5,036 nucleotides of DNA from Lachnospiraceae bacterium. GTDB taxonomy: Bacteria > Bacillota > Clostridia > Lachnospirales > Lachnospiraceae. The notes under the pieces were generated by a model that had not been told where the DNA came from, searched no databases, and worked only from the letters and a program-made list of their open reading frames with translations. Numbering within the stretch: the first letter of the stretch is position 1; every line of letters starts with the position of its first letter. This document shows, in pieces, positions 1 to 4,665 of this stretch. Both the position numbers and the translations under genes were made by a program. The stretch lies in NCBI GenBank assembly GCA_900766575.1, contig CAAFVW010000142.1, positions 1 to 5,036 on the forward strand. Reading direction: 5' to 3'.

Positions 1-1
1 C

Positions 2-307
2 GAACCGGGAGAGAGTTTTGACAAGCAGGTACATTGCGTGAACCTGACAGAGTCTACGATCGAAGCCAACAAGAGATTCTTCGCATCGGCGGAGGATGTC
101 CCGAAGCAGGCATATACCATGGGAATCAAGACCATTATGCAGGCGAAGAAAATATTGATCGTAGCCAGTGGCGAAGACAAGGCTGAGATCGTACAGAAAG
201 CTTTCTTCGGACCCATTACACCGCAGGTGCCGGCATCAGTATTACAGCTTCATAATGATGTGACACTGGTGGCAGACGAAGCAGCGCTCAGTAAGCTTTC
301 TGAATAA
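2..307 (+). CDS. nagB: Glucosamine-6-phosphate deaminase, C-terminal part (5' end outside window)
   Basis: This is the last 101 codons of NagB, which converts glucosamine-6-phosphate to fructose-6-phosphate and ammonia in the cytoplasm. The frame is already open at base 2, and the first residues (EPGESFD) match the family's conserved NEPxSxF segment. By comparison with E. coli NagB (266 aa), the first codon here should be the catalytic glutamate (Glu148), so the lysine and Asp/His catalytic residues lie upstream of the window. Further family segments follow: ANKRFF, then PKQAYTMGIKTIMQAKKI, then the conserved SVLQLHNDVTLVADEAA stretch near the end. It lacks the extra C-terminal tail of the E. 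coli enzyme, as is usual in Firmicutes. A methionine-initiated reading from base 38 would omit conserved residues and is not the real start. It ends 21 nt before nagA, consistent with one operon. Confidence 0.95.
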   Translation, partial: EPGESFDKQVHCVNLTESTIEANKRFFASAEDVPKQAYTMGIKTIMQAKKILIVASGEDKAEIVQKAFFGPITPQVPASVLQLHNDVTLVADEAALSKLSE

Positions 308-328
308 GAAAGGGGAAGCTGATAGGTC

Positions 329-1459
329 ATGAGAATCAGAAATGCAAATATATATACAGAGGAGCATCGGTTTGTCAGAGGAGATGTAGCCGTGGAGAAC
401 GGCAGGTTCGTAAGCTGTACCGGGGATCCGGCAGGTGAGGAAGCTGTTGTGGATGCCAAAGGCATGTATCTGATACCGGGACTGGTGGATATTCATTTCC
501 ATGGTTGTAAGGGCGCAGATATGTGTGACGGTACGAAGGAAGCACTGGATGTCATCACATCATATGAAGCCTCTGTCGGTGTGACAAGTGTCTGCCCGGC
601 TACCATGACGATACCTAAGGATGAATTGCTGGAGGTCATGAAAAATGCCGGCAGCTATGAGTATTCCGGTGGATCCCACCTGGTGGGCATCAATATGGAA
701 GGACCTTTTATCAGTCCGGCGAAAAAGGGTGCTCAGGCTGCAGAAAATATCATGCACTGCGATTATGAATATTTCAGCAGGCTGCAGAAAGCAGCGAACG
801 GGCTGATCAAGCTGGTAGATATCGCACCGGAAGAGCCGGGAGCGATGGAATTTATCGACAGAGCCAAAGGAGAAGTGGTCATTTCACTGGCGCATACAGC
901 TTCCGACTATGATACAGCAAGGGAAGCCATTGAACATGGAGCATCTCATGCGACGCATTTGTATAATGCAATGCCGCCGCTGAACCACAGGGAGCCCGGC
1001 GTGATCGGAGCAGTGAGAGATTCAGAGAAATGTCATCCGGAGCTGATCTGTGATGGTGTACACATTCATCCGTCAGTGATCCGTGCAACGTTTGCGATGT
1101 TTGGCGCTGACCGCATGATCCTGATCAGTGACAGTATGCGTGCAACGGGACTGGAGGATGGTGAATATACGCTGGGAGGACAGCCGGTTACTGTCAGAGG
1201 CAATCTGGCTACCCTGCATGACGGCACGATCGCCGGATCGGCGACGAATCTGATGGATTGTATGCGGTTTGTAGTAAAAACAGTCGGTCTGCCGTTAGAG
1301 ACGGCAGTGATGTGTGCCACGGAGAATCCGGCGAAGGAGATCGGCATTTTCAATGAAGTGGGCAGTATATCCGTTGGTAAGAGGGCAGATTTCGTACTCC
1401 TGGATCAGGAACTGAACATTGCAGCGGTATATATCGACGGAAAGGAGTTCACATGTTAG
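329..1459 (+). CDS. nagA: N-acetylglucosamine-6-phosphate deacetylase
   Basis: NagA removes the acetyl group from GlcNAc-6-phosphate, giving glucosamine-6-phosphate for NagB. At 376 aa it is full length for this amidohydrolase-superfamily enzyme. Visible active-site elements, in order: the HxH metal pair His56/His58 in DIHFHG, Glu124 in NMEGPF, His189 in SLAHT, His210 in THLYNAMPPL, the substrate-contact His245 in DGVHIHP, and the catalytic Asp268 in LISDSM. The C-terminus has the usual small beta-sandwich return (VGKRADFVLLD). From family knowledge, the intact HxH puts it with the two-metal type seen in Bacillus subtilis; E. coli NagA has Gln and Asn at these places and binds one metal. The ATG at 329 is preceded by a purine-rich AAAGGGGAAG (309-318), a somewhat distant ribosome binding site. 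The stop overlaps the next gene by 7 nt, so the two are probably translationally coupled. Confidence 0.96.
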   Translation: MRIRNANIYTEEHRFVRGDVAVENGRFVSCTGDPAGEEAVVDAKGMYLIPGLVDIHFHGCKGADMCDGTKEALDVITSYEASVGVTSVCPATMTIPKDELLEVMKNAGSYEYSGGSHLVGINMEGPFISPAKKGAQAAENIMHCDYEYFSRLQKAANGLIKLVDIAPEEPGAMEFIDRAKGEVVISLAHTASDYDTAREAIEHGASHATHLYNAMPPLNHREPGVIGAVRDSEKCHPELICDGVHIHPSVIRATFAMFGADRMILISDSMRATGLEDGEYTLGGQPVTVRGNLATLHDGTIAGSATNLMDCMRFVVKTVGLPLETAVMCATENPAKEIGIFNEVGSISVGKRADFVLLDQELNIAAVYIDGKEFTC

Positions 1460-1932
1460 ATTTTTTGAAAGGTAAGCGAAAAGGGAATTGTATCGGATCT
1501 CCCTGTAAGGGGAAGGCAGTTGCTCTTACAGAGGTACCGGATCCTACATTTTCCGAGAAAATACTGGGAGACGGATTTGCAGTGATCCCCTCTGAGGGAA
1601 AAATATATGCTCCCGCAGACGGAGAGGTGACCGTGGTATTTGATACGCTCCATGCGATCACCATGACAACGGATCAGGGAGTGGAGCTTCTGATCCACAT
1701 CGGACTGGACACCGTGACACTCAAGGGAGCCCCTTTCACGGCACATGTTGCTGCCGGAGACCATGTCAAAAAGGGCGATCTTCTGCTGGATGCGGATCTG
1801 GAAAAGATTCAGGAAGCCGGACTGCATATCATCACACCGGTCCTGGTATGCAATACCGATGAATATAACAAGATCAGTATTCTGAAAGAGGGAGAGGTAT
1901 CTCCCGGTGAGGACGTGCTCCAGATCTCTTAA
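1453..1932 (+). CDS. crr: PTS EIIA component, glucose (Crr) family
   Basis: This is a free-standing EIIA-Glc type phosphocarrier of 159 aa (E. coli Crr is 169 aa). It accepts phosphate from HPr and passes it to a EIIB domain, here presumably the one on the NagE-like protein encoded next. Family features: DPTFSEKILGDGFAVIP at residues 30-46, APADGEV at 53-59, His67 in DTLHAI, and the phosphorylated His82 in ELLIHIGLDTV (equivalent to His90 of E. coli), followed by KGAPF and a VKKGD turn. The start ATG lies inside the 3' end of nagA. Its strong AAAGGAG site (1441-1447) is also within nagA, five bases before the ATG. In E. coli NagE the same domain is the C-terminus of a single EIICBA chain, so this is a split arrangement. 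It might also serve other glucose-family transporters. The symbol reflects the family; it could equally be named nagE-IIA or ptsG-like IIA. Confidence 0.92.
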   Translation: MLDFLKGKRKGNCIGSPCKGKAVALTEVPDPTFSEKILGDGFAVIPSEGKIYAPADGEVTVVFDTLHAITMTTDQGVELLIHIGLDTVTLKGAPFTAHVAAGDHVKKGDLLLDADLEKIQEAGLHIITPVLVCNTDEYNKISILKEGEVSPGEDVLQIS

Positions 1933-1960
1933 GAGCGGTACGTCCGTATCAACTAACGAA

Positions 1961-1986
1961 ACTGACCGGAACTGTTCCGGTTTAGT
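1961..1986 (+). promoter_or_regulatory. Inverted repeat / RNA hairpin in the crr-nagE gap
   Basis: A perfect 7-bp inverted repeat, ACCGGAA-CTG-TTCCGGT (1965-1981), lies in the 77-nt gap before nagE. In RNA the stem extends by four more pairs (1961-1964 with 1983-1986, one of them G-U) around one bulged U at 1982. The triloop is CUG. No U-run follows directly, so it does not look like a standard terminator. It stops eight bases before the nagE Shine-Dalgarno sequence. It could be an mRNA processing or stabilising hairpin that sets nagE expression apart from the upstream genes, or a DNA operator. It does not resemble the long antiterminator (RAT) sites of BglG/LicT proteins. Confidence 0.6.
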
Positions 1987-1991
1987 ATAAT
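1962..1991 (+). promoter_or_regulatory. Possible weak internal promoter before nagE
   Basis: A perfect -10 hexamer TATAAT lies at 1986-1991. An 18-bp spacer separates it from CTGACC (1962-1967), which matches four of six bases of TTGACA and overlaps the inverted repeat. The expected start, near 1998, falls within the nagE ribosome binding site (1994-2001), so the transcript would lose part of its Shine-Dalgarno sequence. The promoter may therefore be fortuitous. Confidence 0.25.
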
Positions 1992-1993
1992 GT

Positions 1994-2001
1994 AAAGGAG
2001 G
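1994..2001 (+). promoter_or_regulatory. Consensus ribosome binding site for nagE
   Basis: AAAGGAGG matches the 16S rRNA 3' end almost ideally, eight bases before the ATG at 2010. A second ATG at 2006, in another frame, is only four bases away and opens a nine-codon frame ending at TAA. The 2010 start is chosen for its spacing and because it gives the conserved EIIC N-terminus. Confidence 0.85.
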
Positions 2002-2009
2002 AGAAATGT

Positions 2010-3479
2010 ATGAAGTTTCTTCAAAAACTGGGTAAAGCGTTAATGCTTCCCGTAGCGGTTCTGCCGATCTGCGGTATCCTCATGGGTATTGGTTACTGGT
2101 TGTGCCCGGCAACAATGCAGGGTGGTGCGATCGAGGGTGTAAGAAATCTGATCGGTCTGTTCCTCGTAAAAGCTGGTGGTGCTCTGATCGACAACATGGC
2201 GATCCTGTTCGCAATCGGTGTAGGTGTCGGTATGTCAGAGAAAAATGACGGTACCGGAGCCATCGCAGCTCTGGCTTCCTGGCTGATGCTCACAACACTT
2301 CTGTCTACCGGATTTGTTACGACCATTATGCCCTCCATCGCTGAGGATGCTACCAAGACACTGGCATTCAATAAGATTGCGAATCCCTTTATCGGTATTA
2401 TTGCCGGTATTATCGGTTCCATGTGTTACAACAAGTTCAAGGATACCAAGCTTCCTGACTGGCTGTCCTTCTTCAGTGGTAAGCGCTGCGTAGCTATCGT
2501 AGCAGGTGTGGTATCTATTCTGGCATCTGTTGTACTGCTGTTCGTATGGCCTTTACTGTTCGGCGGTCTGGTAGCTCTCGGTGAAGCTATCGTAGGTCTG
2601 GATGTAGTCGGCGCAGGTATTTATGCTTTCCTGAATCGTCTGCTGATCCCTACCGGATTACATCACGCACTGAACAACGTATTCTGGTTCGATACCATCG
2701 GACTGGGAGATCTGCAGCACTTCTGGAAAGGTGAGACAAGCGCTGATGTATCCTGGAGCCTTGGAATGTATATGTCCGGCTTCTTCCCTTGTATGATGTT
2801 CGGTATCCCCGGTGCAGCTCTGGCAATGGTAAAATGTGCAAAGCCCGCCAAGAAAAAGGCAGCGATCGGTCTGGTAGCTTCCGCAGCAATCTGTTCCTTC
2901 ATCTGCGGCGTTACCGAGCCCTTTGAGTTTGCATTCATGTTCTTAGCTCCCGGACTGTATGTGATCTACGCAGCACTGTACGGCATCTTCACCATGATCA
3001 CTGTTGCTCTTGGCTTCCGTGCAGGCTTCAGCTTCTCCGCAGGTGCGATGGATCTGCTGTTCTCATCCTCCCTGCCTGCAGCAGCCAGAATCTGGCTGAT
3101 CATCCCTCTGGGTGCCGCAGCATTTGCTGTATTCTACTTCGTATTCCTCTTCGCTATCAAGAAATGGGATCTGAAGACCCCCGGTAGAGAAGATGATGAT
3201 GTAGAAGCAGAGAAGAAGATCGAGCTGGCAAATGATGATTTCGCAGCAATCGCAGCAACCATTCTGGAAGGCTGCGGCGGCAAGGACAACATTGCAAGCA
3301 TTGACAACTGCATTACAAGACTGAGACTGGAAGTAAAAGACATTACCGCAGTGAATGATAAGGTGATCAAATCTGCAGGCGTAGCCGGTGTCATGAAACC
3401 CGGTAAGACCTCCGTTCAGGTAATCATCGGACCTAAGGTTCAGTTCGTAGCGGATGCATTTTCCAAGCTTTGCGAATAA
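2010..3479 (+). CDS. nagE: PTS N-acetylglucosamine-type transporter subunit EIICB
   Basis: This is an integral membrane sugar permease that imports and phosphorylates its sugar, most likely GlcNAc to GlcNAc-6-phosphate. At 489 aa it has an EIIC domain (about residues 1-385) followed by a charged linker starting LKTPGRED (388-395, then acidic to about 410) and a soluble EIIB domain (about 411-489). Conserved EIIC segments: the amphipathic start KLGKALMLPVAVLP, LPDWLSFFSGKR (148-159), NRLLIPTGLHHALNN (209-223), MSGFFPCMMFGIPGAALAM, GVTEPFEFAFMFLAP (300-314) and AGFSFSAGAMD (338-348). The phosphorylated cysteine is Cys434 in SIDNCITRLRL. Similarity to E. coli NagE extends along both domains, but the C-terminal EIIA domain is absent; the separate gene upstream supplies it. 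GlcNAc specificity also rests on the nagB-nagA context; glucose or maltose transporters are the relatives to exclude. Many codons look like those of highly expressed genes. The stop is a tandem TAA TAA. Confidence 0.93.
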   Translation: MKFLQKLGKALMLPVAVLPICGILMGIGYWLCPATMQGGAIEGVRNLIGLFLVKAGGALIDNMAILFAIGVGVGMSEKNDGTGAIAALASWLMLTTLLSTGFVTTIMPSIAEDATKTLAFNKIANPFIGIIAGIIGSMCYNKFKDTKLPDWLSFFSGKRCVAIVAGVVSILASVVLLFVWPLLFGGLVALGEAIVGLDVVGAGIYAFLNRLLIPTGLHHALNNVFWFDTIGLGDLQHFWKGETSADVSWSLGMYMSGFFPCMMFGIPGAALAMVKCAKPAKKKAAIGLVASAAICSFICGVTEPFEFAFMFLAPGLYVIYAALYGIFTMITVALGFRAGFSFSAGAMDLLFSSSLPAAARIWLIIPLGAAAFAVFYFVFLFAIKKWDLKTPGREDDDVEAEKKIELANDDFAAIAATILEGCGGKDNIASIDNCITRLRLEVKDITAVNDKVIKSAGVAGVMKPGKTSVQVIIGPKVQFVADAFSKLCE

Positions 3480-3511
3480 TAAAGCACTGATAAAACTGAA
3501 TATGTGACCGG

Positions 3512-3549
3512 AAGAAAGACCTGCCTGGGAGACCATGCGGGTCTTTCTT
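3512..3549 (+). terminator. Rho-independent terminator of the nag operon
   Basis: The arms 3512-3524 (AAGAAAGACCTGC) and 3537-3549 (GCGGGTCTTTCTT) form a 13-pair stem with one G-U pair. Inside it, after a single C/U mismatch, TGG/CCA closes a GAGA (GNRA-type) tetraloop at 3529-3532. The lower right arm is U-rich (UCUUUCUU) and the lower left arm A-rich, the usual layout for termination and possibly active in both directions. It lies 32 nt after the nagE stop. Confidence 0.85.
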
Positions 3550-3734
3550 ATATATGATTGATGCCTACGGATTGTTCCGTGCTACGCACTCTCACAATCC
3601 TTCCCCTCTATTCGCATATCGTGGGATTATCATCCCACTTTTATGCTCATATCGGGGCGGGTCATAAGGTCTTGCACCCACTTATGAGCAAGCTCATGTG
3701 AGCTTAGACCTTTTGACCCTGGCATCATATATAT
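3549..3734. repeat. Structured intergenic element with inverted ends and three internal hairpins
   Basis: No gene is seen here. The ends are inverted copies: GGCATCATATATA on the right (3721-3733) matches the left end (3549-3565) read on the other strand, except that the left has TGAT twice in tandem (3555-3562). Between them lie three hairpins. H1: GGATTGT (3569-3575) with ACAATCC (3594-3600), enclosing GTGC-TAC-GCAC (3579-3589). H2: GCATA (3614-3618) with TATGC (3642-3646), enclosing GTGGGAT-TATC-ATCCCAC (3621-3638). H3: a long arm 3659-3672 with 3706-3719 (13 of 14 pairs), capped by CAC/GTG and ATGAG-CAAG-CTCAT (3684-3697). This could be a MITE-like dispersed repeat or a multi-stem structured RNA; the copy number cannot be judged from one window. 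The left end abuts the nag terminator. Confidence 0.7.
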
Positions 3735-3749
3735 TTAATAATTACTTTA

Positions 3750-3777
3750 TTGACATTTACTTTTTACATGATAAAAT
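3750..3777 (+). promoter_or_regulatory. Strong sigma-A promoter for the prepilin-like gene
   Basis: A perfect -35 TTGACA (3750-3755), a 16-bp spacer and a -10 TAAAAT (3772-3777, five of six) with an extended TG at 3769-3770. Transcription is predicted to start near 3784, giving a leader of about 60 nt before the ATG at 3846. The flanking DNA is AT-rich. This is the best promoter match in the window. Confidence 0.8.
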
Positions 3778-3793
3778 ATGGCGGAGAAAAAAG

Positions 3794-3814
3794 CTGCAGG
3801 TCCGATGCCTGCGG
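3794..3814 (+). promoter_or_regulatory. Hairpin in the leader of the prepilin-like mRNA
   Basis: CTGCAGGT pairs with GCCTGCGG (3807-3814) in an eight-pair stem with two G-U pairs and a CCGAU loop. It begins about 10 nt after the predicted transcription start and ends 18 nt before the ribosome binding site. It may stabilise the 5' end of the mRNA. Too little sequence surrounds it for a full cyclic-di-GMP riboswitch. Confidence 0.45.
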
Positions 3815-3845
3815 GATGTATTGTAATGTAATGGAGAGAAAAGTC

Positions 3846-4283
3846 ATGAAAAAATCAACAGGAAAGAGGGGAAACGGGGGATTTTCATTAGTAGAGCTGA
3901 TCATTGTAATAGCTATCATGGCAGTGCTGGTGGGAGTATTGGCACCGCAGTATCTGTCCTATATACATAAGGCAAAGGTAGCTGCAGACCAGGCGAATCT
4001 GAAGAACTATTTTACGGAGATCCAGCTGGATTATATTACTACAGGAAAGTATAATCCGGCGATATTTAGTATGTCTTCGGATAGGCCAGATGCACTGAAG
4101 CAGCGTGAAATTCATTTTCTGAACGGATCGACAGCCAAAATGCAGGCCGGATACTTCTCGGTGACAGAGGATACACGAGGGCAGGGGGGATACAATATTT
4201 ATTATTATTGTGATGAGTGCCTAAGTGATAATGAAAGTGTGAGAAATAAGCATCTGGATACCTGTGCGACAACATTTCTGTGA
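3846..4283 (+). CDS. Type IV prepilin-like protein (class III signal peptide)
   Basis: The product is 145 aa and carries a classical prepilin N-terminus: a short basic leader (MKKSTGKRGNGG) followed by FSLVELIIVIAIMAVLVGVLAPQ. Prepilin peptidase should cut between Gly12 and Phe13, leaving mature Phe1 and the conserved Glu5 (Glu17 of the precursor). The hydrophobic helix, residues 13-35, would anchor the protein in the membrane and pack the pilus core. The rest looks like a small exported head with three cysteines (Cys122, Cys125, Cys140), which could form a disulfide or bind a metal. The ATG at 3846 was chosen because GGAG (3833-3836) precedes it at nine bases. The open frame extends upstream to 3750, but through the promoter. 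It could be a major pilin, a minor pilin or a secretion pseudopilin; no assembly ATPase, platform protein or peptidase gene is in view. Its own promoter makes it an independent unit. Confidence 0.88.
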   Translation: MKKSTGKRGNGGFSLVELIIVIAIMAVLVGVLAPQYLSYIHKAKVAADQANLKNYFTEIQLDYITTGKYNPAIFSMSSDRPDALKQREIHFLNGSTAKMQAGYFSVTEDTRGQGGYNIYYYCDECLSDNESVRNKHLDTCATTFL

Positions 4284-4508
4284 TGGCGGTTGAGAGGAAT
4301 ATGTTATCTTCCCAGACATAACCCGATATTATCAGAAATGTAACAAATGTACCCATGCTTCCCGGAGCAGGCACTGAGCAGAACGGCACCTCCTTTTGCC
4401 GCGATCAGCACTCATATCTGCATCCAGATAATTATACAATAGATGGCATCGCATTGCATCTATTTTAGAGCGTTTGGAGGGAAGAAGGCAGGAAGGAAGT
4501 ATAGATAG
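4284..4508. other. Intergenic region without a recognisable gene
   Basis: No supported gene lies between the prepilin-like gene and the promoter zone of the next gene. The longest + strand frame noted (from ATG 4349, 31 codons) has no ribosome binding site. Small hairpins occur at 4384-4401 (CGGCA/TGCCG) and 4415-4430 (TATCTG/CAGATA around CATC). From 4473 to 4510 the + strand is almost entirely purine, with GGAAG-type repeats. It could be decayed coding sequence, but nothing shows this. Confidence 0.5.
4439..4466 (+). terminator. Weak candidate terminator after the prepilin-like gene
   Basis: ATAGATG (4439-4445) pairs with CATCTAT (4457-4463), with two further inner pairs possible around a bulged G. 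A short TATTTTA follows. The stem is AT-rich and the U-run short, so termination would be inefficient. It is the best candidate between the prepilin-like gene and the next promoter, though it lies about 155 nt after the stop codon. Confidence 0.35.
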
Positions 4509-4575
4509 AAAATGTTGTGAAAATATCGGTAAAAATGGCAAAAAGGGCGAAAAATATTGCAATTTGTGGTATAAT
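4509..4575 (+). promoter_or_regulatory. Extended -10 promoter with phased A-tracts upstream of the PocR-domain gene
   Basis: A perfect TATAAT at 4570-4575 is preceded by TG at 4567-4568, an extended -10 element. No good -35 box sits at the normal distance (GCGAAA at 17 bp). Instead, A-tracts of four or five start at 4509, 4520, 4531, 4540 and 4550, about one helical turn apart, so the upstream DNA should be curved. Transcription would start near 4582, leaving a leader of about 84 nt. Confidence 0.65.
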
Positions 4576-4597
4576 TTTTATGTAAATGTAAGATGAT

Positions 4598-4648
4598 GCC
4601 GGAATCAAAAAATTCTGGCTTTGATGCGTTCAGCGGTTAAAATAACCG
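4598..4648 (+). promoter_or_regulatory. Two hairpins in the leader of the PocR-domain gene
   Basis: The first hairpin pairs GCCGGAAT (4598-4605) with ATTCTGGC (4612-4619), eight pairs including one G-U, around CAAAAA. Only a short CUUUG follows, so it could at most be a weak attenuator. The second, CGGTTA-AAA-TAACCG (4634-4648), is a perfect six-pair stem ending two bases before the purine-rich ribosome binding region (4651-4661), so it could affect translation. No known riboswitch was recognised. Confidence 0.4.
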
Positions 4649-4665
4649 GGAAGGTAGGAAGTTGT

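Noticed and set aside
242..1353. Minus-strand open frames opposite nagB and nagA
   Set aside because: They lie wholly opposite strongly conserved genes, have no recognisable protein features, and are explained by codon use of the coding strand.
2093..3536. Minus-strand open frames opposite nagE
   Set aside because: They are antisense to a clear EIICB gene, have low-complexity or unrecognisable products and no convincing ribosome binding sites.
3750..3845. Upstream extension of the prepilin-like frame (TTG at 3750, ATG at 3831)
   Set aside because: It would begin within the -35 box and leader, lacks a ribosome binding site, and would give an overlong prepilin leader. The ATG at 3846 has a proper site and gives a 12-residue leader peptide.
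3784..3845. Cyclic-di-GMP riboswitch before the prepilin-like gene
   Set aside because: Such riboswitches do precede pilin genes in some Clostridia, but this leader is only about 60 nt with a single hairpin and lacks the two-stem aptamer and its conserved core.
4284..4389. Minus-strand frame starting at GTG 4389 beside AAAAGGAGG
   Set aside because: The Shine-Dalgarno-like sequence touches the start codon with no spacing, and the frame continues antisense to the prepilin-like gene with an unrecognisable product.
4415..4463. Minus-strand TATAAT near 4436 as an antisense promoter
   Set aside because: The -35 region matches poorly (three of six) and no gene lies in that direction. A single hexamer in AT-rich DNA is weak evidence.
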